Assembly: GCF_005144585.1 (NCBI RefSeq)
Contig: NZ_SSMQ01000060.1
Location: forward strand, 1 to 64,000
DNA: 64,000 bases
Source: Polyangium fumosum
Lineage (GTDB): Bacteria > Myxococcota_A > Polyangia > Polyangiales > Polyangiaceae
Direction: 5' to 3'
Position 1 is the stretch's first letter, and the number at the start of each line of letters is the position of its first letter. The translations under genes and the position numbers were made by a program. The notes under the pieces are model-generated. The model saw only the letters and a list, made by a program, of their open reading frames with translations. It was not told where the DNA came from and searched no databases. Positions 54,237-61,670 of the stretch are shown here, piece after piece.

Positions 54237-55615
54237 TGTCGAACCAAGCGCGCTCGCTCCTGCCCGCGCTCGCCGTAGCGTGGCTCCTCGCCGCGCCGGA
54301 AGCTCGGGCCAGCGCTCCCGGGACGTACGGCATGGGCTCTCGCACCGGCGCGCTCGCCGGGGCCGTCACCGCCGACGCCGCGGACTTCTCGGGCTGCTTC
54401 TACAACCCCGCCGGCCTCGTCTCCGCGCCTGGCCTCGAGCTCTCGCTCGGCTACCTCTACGCGGACAACCGCCTCCGCATCAACGGCAAGGACAACGACG
54501 TCGCCGACGTCCACGGCCTCATGGCGGGCATCGTCGCCCCGGGCAAGATCCTCTCGCTCCCGTTCGCGTTCGGCATCGCCACGTACATCCCCGACAACGG
54601 CCTCTCCCGCATCCGCGCCCTCCGCCAGGAGACGCCGCGCTGGGAGCTCTACAACGACCGGCCCACCATCCTCTTCCTCTCGGTCCACCTCGCCGTCCGG
54701 CCGCTCCCGTGGCTCGAAATCGGCGGCGGCCTCGCCTTCCTCGCCGCCACGCGCGGCCGCTTCGGCATCCGCGGCGAGGCCGACGTCCTCAAGCCTTACG
54801 ACTCGCAGCTCTCCCACGAGGTCGACGCCGATCTCACCTCGATCCGGTACCCCATCGCCGGCGCCCGCGTCAAACTCGGCAGCCTCGGCTATCTCGGCGT
54901 CGCCTACCGCGGACAAACCAAGCTCGACCTCGCGCTCCAGGCGAACCTCGAGGGCATCGTCGACTTCGCCGGCGTCGACGTCCCGCTCCGCTACGCCCTC
55001 GAAACGCGCACGCTCGACGCCTTCCAGCCGCAGCAGGTCGTCCTCGGTTTGTCCTTCCAGGCCGTGCCCCGCCTCCGCGCGAACTTCGATCTCGGCTGGG
55101 TGAACTGGTCGGCCTACGAGAGCCCGATCCCCCAGACCTCCGCTCACCTCGAAGCCGAGCCTCCGCCCGGCGTCGGCGTCGAGTTGCCCGAGGATCCCAG
55201 GCCTGTCGTGATCGTCCCGCCCGCGTTCCAGGACCGCTTCGTCCCGCGCCTCGGCGTCGAGTACGTCCTCGCGTTCGGCGCCGAGCGGCGCGTCTCGGGG
55301 CGCCCTGGGCCGGCCAAGGCCGTCGAGATCCCCTTGCGCGCCGGGTACGCCTACGAGCGCTCGCCCGTGCCGCCGCAGGAGGGCCCGACGAACTTCGTCG
55401 ACGCCGATCGGCACACGATCTCCCTCGGCGCGGGCGTCGTCCTCAACGCGCCGTTCTCCGTCCTCCGCGGCGCGCTCCGCCTCGACACGCACGTGGCCTT
55501 CTCCGTGCTGCCCGAGCGCGTCACGCAGAAGGCGAACCCGGCCGACTTCGTGGGAGATTACCGGGCCGACGGCACCATGATCGCGGGCGGCGCCACGCTC
55601 ACCGCCTCGTTCTGA
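54236..55615 (+). CDS. Second OmpP1/FadL-like outer-membrane barrel protein
   Basis: A 459-residue protein, distant paralogue of the previous one. It has a signal (SLLPALAVAWLLAAPEARAS), the hatch-like GMGSRTGALAGAVTADAADFSGCFYNPAGL, and ends ATLTASF with terminal Phe. The two proteins share the order of segments ( ...RFVPRLGVEYVL and TIVPRLGVERVL; YERSPVPPQ and LEISPSPPQ), evidence for tandem duplication. The start codon overlaps the previous stop, and a lipoprotein gene follows after 10 nt, indicating a three-gene operon. Confidence 0.88.
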   Translation: MSNQARSLLPALAVAWLLAAPEARASAPGTYGMGSRTGALAGAVTADAADFSGCFYNPAGLVSAPGLELSLGYLYADNRLRINGKDNDVADVHGLMAGIVAPGKILSLPFAFGIATYIPDNGLSRIRALRQETPRWELYNDRPTILFLSVHLAVRPLPWLEIGGGLAFLAATRGRFGIRGEADVLKPYDSQLSHEVDADLTSIRYPIAGARVKLGSLGYLGVAYRGQTKLDLALQANLEGIVDFAGVDVPLRYALETRTLDAFQPQQVVLGLSFQAVPRLRANFDLGWVNWSAYESPIPQTSAHLEAEPPPGVGVELPEDPRPVVIVPPAFQDRFVPRLGVEYVLAFGAERRVSGRPGPAKAVEIPLRAGYAYERSPVPPQEGPTNFVDADRHTISLGAGVVLNAPFSVLRGALRLDTHVAFSVLPERVTQKANPADFVGDYRADGTMIAGGATLTASF

Positions 55616-55625
55616 GGGCAAGACG

Positions 55626-56717
55626 ATGCGCACGCGACACGCTGGTTCGTTCCTCCTCGCCCTCGCGCTCCTGTCCGGCTGCGCCACGCTCGCCGACACC
55701 GAGACCGGCGGGGAGAACCTGCCGAACGCCGCCGCGGGCCCGTTCCGCGCCCTGCGCGTGGGCGAGCTCGGCAACCTCCGCTCCGCCCCGAATGCCCTCG
55801 AAGACGACGAGACGTTCCCGCGGGATCCCGCGGTCCTCGACGTCGACGGCGATCCCGTGACGCCCGCCGTCTTCGGCTACTTCTCCATGACCCCCGAGGT
55901 GCCGGGGCAGGACCCCGATCCCGCGGCTCCGCCCGGCGCCATCGTGCGTCACGGCGCCGAGGATGGCCGCTCCTTCGACCGCATGCCCCTCGTCGTGCTC
56001 ACGCCCGAGGAGCCCTGGGAAGGCGGCACCGTCGGCGCGCCGTCGGTCGTCCGTGTGGGCGGCGAAATCTTCCTGTATTACGCCGCGGCTGGCGGCATCG
56101 GGCTCGCGCGGAGCCCGGACGGCGCGATCTTCACGCGCGTCGAAGGGCCTGTCTTCGGCCCCGACGCGGCTGGCTGGGAGGCCGGCGCCGTGCCGCGGAG
56201 CCCGGGCGTCGTCGTGCTCGACGACGGCTCACTCCGGCTTTTTTACGAGGTCCCTGGGCCCGGCGACGCCGCGCGTATCGGCGAGGCGCGCTCCAAGGAC
56301 GGCATCACCTGGACCCGCGTCGGCGACGGCCCCGCGCTTGCGCCCGCGCCGGCCGGGGAGGAGGCCGAGCCTCCCTACGACGGCGCCTGGGTCGGCGCGC
56401 CCGCGCCCGTGCTCGTCCGGTCGACTGAGGGCCGCTCCATTCTGCGTGTCTACCATGCCGCCCGGGACACCCACGGAAAGGCCGTCGTGGGCCTCGCCGC
56501 GCGCTTCGATCCGGCCAGCGCCGCGCCCCTCCAGCGCGCCGTGAGCCCTGTGTTCGGCAGCGGCAGCTCGCTCGGCCCGCACGAGCCCTGCGCCCTCGTG
56601 CGGTCTGGCTACACATTGCTGTTCACAACGCAGCGCGCGGGCCGCACGAAGAGCGCCAATTATCCGGCGGTGGCTGCGGGCGTGGCGCCCGCCGATGTGA
56701 TCTTGCCAGCGCCTTGA
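55626..56717 (+). CDS. Lipoprotein with a glycosyl-hydrolase-like beta-propeller
   Basis: A 363-residue lipoprotein (signal LLALALLSGC). The mature protein repeats a strand-rich pattern of about 60 residues: GAPSVVRVGGEIFLYYAAAGGIGLARSPDG, then VVVLDDGSLRLFYEVPG and GAPAPVLVRSTEGRSILRVYHA. These repeats resemble the blades of five-bladed propellers of GH43/GH32/GH130-type enzymes. Catalytic residues cannot be assigned with certainty. As third gene of the barrel operon it may be the cell-surface partner of the two channels; that is inference. Confidence 0.75.
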   Translation: MRTRHAGSFLLALALLSGCATLADTETGGENLPNAAAGPFRALRVGELGNLRSAPNALEDDETFPRDPAVLDVDGDPVTPAVFGYFSMTPEVPGQDPDPAAPPGAIVRHGAEDGRSFDRMPLVVLTPEEPWEGGTVGAPSVVRVGGEIFLYYAAAGGIGLARSPDGAIFTRVEGPVFGPDAAGWEAGAVPRSPGVVVLDDGSLRLFYEVPGPGDAARIGEARSKDGITWTRVGDGPALAPAPAGEEAEPPYDGAWVGAPAPVLVRSTEGRSILRVYHAARDTHGKAVVGLAARFDPASAAPLQRAVSPVFGSGSSLGPHEPCALVRSGYTLLFTTQRAGRTKSANYPAVAAGVAPADVILPAP

Positions 56718-56845
56718 AACCGACCCTTCCCGGGCGCGCTTCTTTACTTTGGTCCCGCTGCGTGATGTAACGTCGAGTCGAGTGAGAGAGCCCTCTCCGC
56801 GCGCCGGCACGCCCGGCGTCTCGGGGACCGCGCCACGGAAGCGAG

Positions 56846-58048
56846 ATGTTGGAAGGAGACCAGATCACTCCCAAGATGCGGCTCGCGAGGCACCTCGGGC
56901 AGGAGGGCAAATCCCAGGTGTGGGTCGCCGAGCACGTGGGCCTCGGCAAGGACGTCGCCGTCAAGCTCATGGGTCGCGCCTTGTCGCGCAACTCCTCGCC
57001 TCTCCACCGCTTTCAGCGCGAGGCGGACGTCGCCGCGCGGCAGATCAAGAGCCCGCACGTCGCGCAGATCCTCGAGCACGGCCTGACGCGCACCGGCATG
57101 CCCTACCTCGTGATGGAGCTGCTCGAAGGGGAAGACCTCGGCAGCCGCATCACGAGGACCGGCCCGATGGCGCCGAAGGACGCCGCGCGCCTCATCTCGC
57201 AGCTCGCCAAGGGCCTCGGCAAGGCGCATCTCCTCGGCCTCGTCCACCGGAACCTGAAGCCCGGCAACATCTTCCTCACCGAACCCGAGGGCGGTGACTT
57301 CGAGGCCAAGGTCCTGGATCTCGGCCTCTCGGTCCGCGCGGGCATCTCCTCGATGGGGCGGACCACGAGCGACGCGACGCACATGATCTCGCCCGAGTTC
57401 ATGAGCCCGGAGCAGATTTTCGGCCAGAAGGACGTTGATTTCCGCGCCGACCTCTGGACCCTCGCGGTCCTCGCGTATTACGCGCTCAGCGGACGCGCTC
57501 CCTTCAGCGGGCAGAACCTCGAGAGCTTCGGCAACGCCATCGAAGAAGGCCGATTCGAGCCGATCACCACGCTCGTGCCCGGCCTCCCCCCTTCGATCGA
57601 CTCCTTCTTCGCCAAGGCCCTCCAGCGGGACCCCACGGCGCGTTACTCGGCGGCCAAGGATGTCGCCGACGAGTTCGAGCGCGCCCTCGGCATCGAGTTC
57701 GAAGAGCGCACGAGCCGAACCTCGTTCCCGCTCGTCACGCAGCGCAGCTCGTCGCCGGGATCACGGCCGTTCGGCCCGGCCACCACCACGGGCTCGATGC
57801 GCCGGCCGAAGCTCTCCTCGCTCAAGGAGATCTCCGATCGCATCCCAGCGGAGGTCCGCGACGCGGCCCTCCGCCCGCCGGAGGCCTTGCCTGTCACGGT
57901 CACGCCGGAAGAACCACGCAAGAGCTCGGCGCTCGTGATCGTCGTGCTTGCCCTCCTCGGCATCGGGACGATCGTGGCCGGGTTGTCGCTCCTCTCGGGC
58001 GACAGCACGCCGCCCCCGAAGACGGCGCCGACGGCGCCCCGCCGCTGA
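56846..58048 (+). CDS. Ser/Thr kinase-like protein, probable pseudokinase
   Basis: A 400-residue protein with a kinase domain (residues about 8-275) and one C-terminal helix (VIVVLALLGIGTIVAGLSLL) before a short Pro/Thr tail. VAVK lysine K40 is present and D158 occupies the DFG position (as DLG), but the catalytic Asp of HRD is replaced by Asn: VHRNLKPGN with N136. The Gly-rich loop is also degenerate (LGQEGKSQV). It may bind ATP without phosphorylating. The last exposed tail lies outside the membrane; the kinase domain is cytoplasmic. No neighbour is an evident partner. Confidence 0.85.
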   Translation: MLEGDQITPKMRLARHLGQEGKSQVWVAEHVGLGKDVAVKLMGRALSRNSSPLHRFQREADVAARQIKSPHVAQILEHGLTRTGMPYLVMELLEGEDLGSRITRTGPMAPKDAARLISQLAKGLGKAHLLGLVHRNLKPGNIFLTEPEGGDFEAKVLDLGLSVRAGISSMGRTTSDATHMISPEFMSPEQIFGQKDVDFRADLWTLAVLAYYALSGRAPFSGQNLESFGNAIEEGRFEPITTLVPGLPPSIDSFFAKALQRDPTARYSAAKDVADEFERALGIEFEERTSRTSFPLVTQRSSSPGSRPFGPATTTGSMRRPKLSSLKEISDRIPAEVRDAALRPPEALPVTVTPEEPRKSSALVIVVLALLGIGTIVAGLSLLSGDSTPPPKTAPTAPRR

Positions 58049-58066
58049 CCGGCGGAGCCGCCCGCA

Positions 58067-59566
58067 CTACCGGAGCTCGTACCGCGACGAACCGCGCTGC
58101 CCCACGGGCAGCGCGTTCACGAGCCGGATCATCGTCCAGACCGTGCCGGCGATCTTCCGCAGCTTCGATTGCCCCACGCGCTCCTGGTAATCGATGGGCA
58201 TCTCCACCACGCGGTAGCCGCATTTCGCCGGGAAGAGCAGCGTGTCGATGGGGAGGGCGTCGCCCTCGCCGTCGAAATCGAACGCGCGCATCATGCTCGA
58301 CCGGTACGCCCGCATGCCGCTGTGCACGTCGCACGTCGGGATGCCGTGCATCACGTGCGCGAGGGCCGCGAACGACCGGTTCGCCAGGTAGTTCGGCAGC
58401 GGCATCGCCGCCGGCCGCGTGCGCGTGCGGGCGCAGTTCACCACGTCCACGCCTTCTTCCTCGACGATCCGCCGCAGCACCGGGATGTAATCGGCCGGGT
58501 AGGTGAAGTCGCAGTCGAGGTAGATCAAGAGATCACTCTCGGCCGCGGCGCTGTACATGAGCAGCTCCATCGCCGGCCCGTGCCCGCGCGGCGGGAGCTG
58601 CCGCAGCACGCGCGCCCCAAGCCGCGCCGCGATCTCGGGCGTTCGGTCCGTCGAACTGTCGACGCAGAGAATCTTGGCGTCGGGCGCGACCCTCCGGATC
58701 TCGCCCATCATCGCCTCGATGCTGTCCTCCTCGTTCATCGTCAACATGCCGACGGTCAGGCTGAGCTTGCGTGCCTTCGGCGGCTTGCGGGCGACGTACA
58801 CGTTCTGGAAGGACAAAAGCTCCGGCGCGCGCGCCGCGACCACGTCCTCCACCGGGCGCACGAGCCCTTGGTAGAGCTTGTACGGCAGCGACTTGCGCAG
58901 GCTCTCCGGATCGGGCGTCCCGCCCGGCGCCACCGCCCGTTGCGCCGACAGCACCACGTCCTTCGCGGCGCGCACGAGCATCGGGTTCTGCCCGAGCCGC
59001 AGCACCTCCAGCCCCGCGCGCTCCAGCATCTGCCGGCCCGTCTCGCGCGTGAAGAAACGCAGGTGCGAGTCGTCGAGGATGCCGCTCTGCGTGTACTCGA
59101 ACTTCCCCGCGAGCAGCCCCAGGCGCACCGTCCACGCCGCCACGTTCGGCAGCGACACGATCACGTGCCCCCCGTCCTCCAGGTACGGGAGCAGCCGCCG
59201 GATCACCGCGATCGGATCGGCCACGTGCTCCAGCATGTCGGCGAAGAGCAGGAGATCGAAGCTCCGGCCGGCGAGCCCCTTCGTCACGGCCTCGTCGCTC
59301 GTCACGTCGATCGCGAGCACCTCGTCGAGCCGCTCCTTGGCCCGCTCGATCGAGGCCGGGACGATCTCGATCCCGGTCACGTGCGCGCCGCGCCTCTTCG
59401 CGGCCTCGCCGTTCAGGCCCACCCCGCAGCCCACGTCGAGCACCCGGCGCGGCCGCCCGATGGCGCCCACGAGCGCCGTGTTCTGCTCCTCGACGACGTA
59501 CTTGGTGTTCGTCGCGCCTTCGGCCGTGGAAGTGCCGTTTGCCGTCACGGCGGGGCTACTTAGCAC
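58067..59566 (-). CDS. Fused SAM methyltransferase and GT2 glycosyltransferase
   Basis: A 499-residue protein in two parts. Residues about 20-250 form a class I methyltransferase (VLDVGCGVG, FDLLLFADMLEHV, HLRFFTRET). Residues about 268-499 form a GT2/dolichol-phosphate-mannose-synthase-like transferase (LTVGMLTMNEEDSI, LCVDSSTDRT, LIYLDCDFTYP with the DxD, DVHSGMRAYRS, IDYQERVGQSKLRK). The order is methyltransferase first. No membrane helices exist. The GTG start overlaps the transaldolase stop by 11 nt; a second GTG at 59548 would remove the overlap. It is likely a surface glycan or glycolipid enzyme that adds and methylates a sugar. Confidence 0.88.
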   Translation of the reverse strand: MLSSPAVTANGTSTAEGATNTKYVVEEQNTALVGAIGRPRRVLDVGCGVGLNGEAAKRRGAHVTGIEIVPASIERAKERLDEVLAIDVTSDEAVTKGLAGRSFDLLLFADMLEHVADPIAVIRRLLPYLEDGGHVIVSLPNVAAWTVRLGLLAGKFEYTQSGILDDSHLRFFTRETGRQMLERAGLEVLRLGQNPMLVRAAKDVVLSAQRAVAPGGTPDPESLRKSLPYKLYQGLVRPVEDVVAARAPELLSFQNVYVARKPPKARKLSLTVGMLTMNEEDSIEAMMGEIRRVAPDAKILCVDSSTDRTPEIAARLGARVLRQLPPRGHGPAMELLMYSAAAESDLLIYLDCDFTYPADYIPVLRRIVEEEGVDVVNCARTRTRPAAMPLPNYLANRSFAALAHVMHGIPTCDVHSGMRAYRSSMMRAFDFDGEGDALPIDTLLFPAKCGYRVVEMPIDYQERVGQSKLRKIAGTVWTMIRLVNALPVGQRGSSRYELR

Positions 59567-60212
59567 GGCTCGCCCAGGCTGCGTTGAACTCGCGGATCGT
59601 CTCGTCGGTCTTCGGGTTGTGCAGCATCTTCCGCAGGATGGCCGGCGGCACCGTCACCACGTGCGCCCCGTGCGCGAGCGCCTCGTTCACGTCGAGGATG
59701 TGCCGGATCGACCCCACGATGATCTTCGCCCCGAGCTTCTCCCGATCGAGCTGCGCCCGCGTCTCGGCGATGACGGGCCGCACGTCGTAGCCCATGTCCC
59801 GCACCCGCCCGCTGAAGATGGACACGTACGTCCCGCCCGCGAGCGCCGCCAGGTAGGCCTGGTTGAAGCTCATGGTGCACGTCACGTTCGTCTCGATCCC
59901 CTGCGTCGTGAGCGCGTGCGTCACGCGCAGGCCCGCCTCGCCGAACGGCACCTTGATCACGATCCGGGACGGCGCCCACGCGTGGTAGCGGTGCGCTTCC
60001 TCCAGCATCGCGCCTTCGGTCTCGCTCACGAGCTCCACGGAGACCGGGCCCTTCGAGGCGGCGACGACCGCACGGATGCGCTCTTCGAGATCCGCCGCGC
60101 CGGCTTCCCGCGCGAGGATGAGCGGGTTCGTCGTGACCCCGGCGATCACCCCCCAGGCGAAAATGTCCTTGATCTCCTTGGGATCCGAGCTGTCGAGAAA
60201 GAGCATGTCCAC
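59556..60212 (-). CDS. Transaldolase / fructose-6-phosphate aldolase family protein
   Basis: A 218-residue TIM-barrel aldolase of the short (TalC/MipB) type. MLFLDSSDPKEI opens the protein; GVTTNPLIL, the Schiff-base lysine in IVIKVPF, NVTCTMSFNQAYLAA and SIFSGRVRDMG are present. Members either move dihydroxyacetone units between sugar phosphates (with sedoheptulose 7-phosphate) or cleave fructose 6-phosphate; sequence alone does not say which. Its place between gmhB and a glycosyltransferase fits supply of sedoheptulose 7-phosphate for heptose synthesis. A Met two codons later is another start. Confidence 0.92.
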   Translation of the reverse strand: MDMLFLDSSDPKEIKDIFAWGVIAGVTTNPLILAREAGAADLEERIRAVVAASKGPVSVELVSETEGAMLEEAHRYHAWAPSRIVIKVPFGEAGLRVTHALTTQGIETNVTCTMSFNQAYLAALAGGTYVSIFSGRVRDMGYDVRPVIAETRAQLDREKLGAKIIVGSIRHILDVNEALAHGAHVVTVPPAILRKMLHNPKTDETIREFNAAWASRAK

Positions 60213-60257
60213 TCCGCGCTACGCGTCCGGCAGGGGCCGGGCGCGGCGGAGCATAGA

Positions 60258-60896
60258 TCAGCCCGGCGCCATGGCGAGCGAATCTCGGAGGCGCCGGGCG
60301 AGCTCGTCGAACCGGCTCGCCGACGCGTCGGGCCGGATCATCGGGATCTCGTCGAAGCCCCCGCGCACCGGGCACATCTCGCAGCGCCCCCACTCGAACA
60401 AGAGCCCCGCGCGAAGCCCCGCCCCGCGCGCCGCCAGCACGTCCACCGCCGCGTCACCGACCATCCATGAGCGCGCCGGATCAAGCCCGAGCTCGTCCAC
60501 GAGCGACAGGAGCATCCCCGGCTTCGGCTTGCGGCACCCGCAGTCCGTGGCGAGCGCGGGATCGCCGCCCGGCCCGCCTTCCGGGTGATGCAAGCACGTG
60601 CGCACCGCCTCGATGCGGATCCCTTCCCGGGCGAGCGCGTCGACGAGCGCCTGGTTCGTCCGGGTGATCGCGCTCTCGGGGATCTGGCCTTTCGCCGCGC
60701 CCGGCTGGTTCGTGGCGATCGCCAGGACGAACCCCGCGTCCTGCAGGAGCGCGAGCCCTTGCGCGACGCCGGGCAAGAGGCGGATGTGGTCGGGGTGGAA
60801 GGCGCTCACCACGGCGCCGAGCTCGGCGTCGCGGACGAAGTCGATGAGCGTCCCGTCGCGGTCGAGGATCACGCCGGGGCGCGCGGGCGCGTTCAT
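60258..60896 (-). CDS. gmhB: D-glycero-D-manno-heptose 1,7-bisphosphate 7-phosphatase
   Basis: A HAD-superfamily phosphatase of 212 residues in the ADP-heptose pathway. Motif I reads LDRDGTLID (nucleophile Asp and acid/base Asp), motif II IATNQPG, motif III CRKPKPGML and motif IV VGDAAVDVLAA. The zinc-site loop is CLHHPEGG followed by CGCRK, a GmhB hallmark that separates it from histidinol phosphatases (HisB-N) only partly. The start overlaps the gmhA stop (ATGA), giving strong context support. Confidence 0.92.
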   Translation of the reverse strand: MNAPARPGVILDRDGTLIDFVRDAELGAVVSAFHPDHIRLLPGVAQGLALLQDAGFVLAIATNQPGAAKGQIPESAITRTNQALVDALAREGIRIEAVRTCLHHPEGGPGGDPALATDCGCRKPKPGMLLSLVDELGLDPARSWMVGDAAVDVLAARGAGLRAGLLFEWGRCEMCPVRGGFDEIPMIRPDASASRFDELARRLRDSLAMAPG

Positions 60897-61510
60897 GCCT
60901 CGGCCACCATCTGCCGCAGCCGCTCGCAGATCAGGTGATGGTAGACCTCGTGGAACCCCTCCACGTGGGGCGTCGACGTGTGCCCGCCCGAGGTCCTCGG
61001 GACGAGGATGGAGGCGTCCGCCATCTGCCGCAGCGCGCCGCCGTCGTAGCCCACGAGCGCGACCACCTTGCCGCCGTGTTTCTTCACGAAATCGGCTGCG
61101 GAGACCAGGTTTTGCGACCAGGGCCCGGCCTTGTCCGCGCCCGACCCGCCGTGCACGCTCAGGCACACGAGCACGTCGCCCGGGCCCATCGAGCCGTCGA
61201 GCTGCTCCAGGAAAATGCGGTTGAAGCCCACGTCGTTCGTGAGCGCGCTCAGGAGCGCCGCGTTGTCGCAGAGCGAGCGGCACTTGAAGCGCTTTTTGCC
61301 TTCCACCCAGGTGAACTTCGCGATGTCGCAGGCGAGGTGGCTCGCGTTCGCCGCGCTGCCGCCGTTGCCGCAGGTGTAGATGGTCCGGTCGTTTTTCCAG
61401 GCGTCGAAGAGGACGTCGATGACGGCCGTCAGGTCTTGCCGGCTCGTGCCGAGGGCGATCTCGGCCGTCTCGCGCAGGTAGGTGTCGACGAAATCGTGGG
61501 TGGACGACAT
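60893..61510 (-). CDS. gmhA: Phosphoheptose isomerase (SIS domain)
   Basis: Converts sedoheptulose 7-phosphate to D-glycero-D-manno-heptose 7-phosphate, the first step of LPS core heptose and S-layer heptose synthesis. The 205-residue protein has TCGNGGSAANASHLACD (SIS phosphate loop), SVHGGSG and the C-terminal HTSTPHVEGFHEVYHHLI with the active-site histidine and glutamate. It overlaps gmhB by 4 nt. Element B4 begins 13 nt upstream of the ATG, an identical geometry to B3 and rlmN. Confidence 0.92.
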   Translation of the reverse strand: MSSTHDFVDTYLRETAEIALGTSRQDLTAVIDVLFDAWKNDRTIYTCGNGGSAANASHLACDIAKFTWVEGKKRFKCRSLCDNAALLSALTNDVGFNRIFLEQLDGSMGPGDVLVCLSVHGGSGADKAGPWSQNLVSAADFVKKHGGKVVALVGYDGGALRQMADASILVPRTSGGHTSTPHVEGFHEVYHHLICERLRQMVAEA

Positions 61511-61522
61511 GGGGCCGTCGTT

Positions 61523-61645
61523 CTAGAGCATCGCCCGGTTCGATGCTCGGAAGATCGCGAAGCGATCTTCCCTCGGGGGGTGAATCGTCCGGGCTTTGCC
61601 CGGGCGAGAGGGGGACGCGAGGCGTCCCCCTCGGGACAAAGAGCT
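61523..61645. repeat. Element B, divergent short copy 4 (inverted)
   Basis: It shares the central block (GGGGGGTGAATCG, CGGGCTTTGCCCGGGCGAG and the GACGCGAGGCGTCCCC palindrome) with the other copies. The outer stems differ but are still paired: GAGCATCG with CGATGCTC, and GGAAGATCGC with GCGATCTTCC. The long terminal stem seen in copies 1-3 is missing. It sits just upstream of gmhA. Confidence 0.85.
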
Positions 61646-61670
61646 CGGACCCTGGGGAGGGGGCGGGCCG

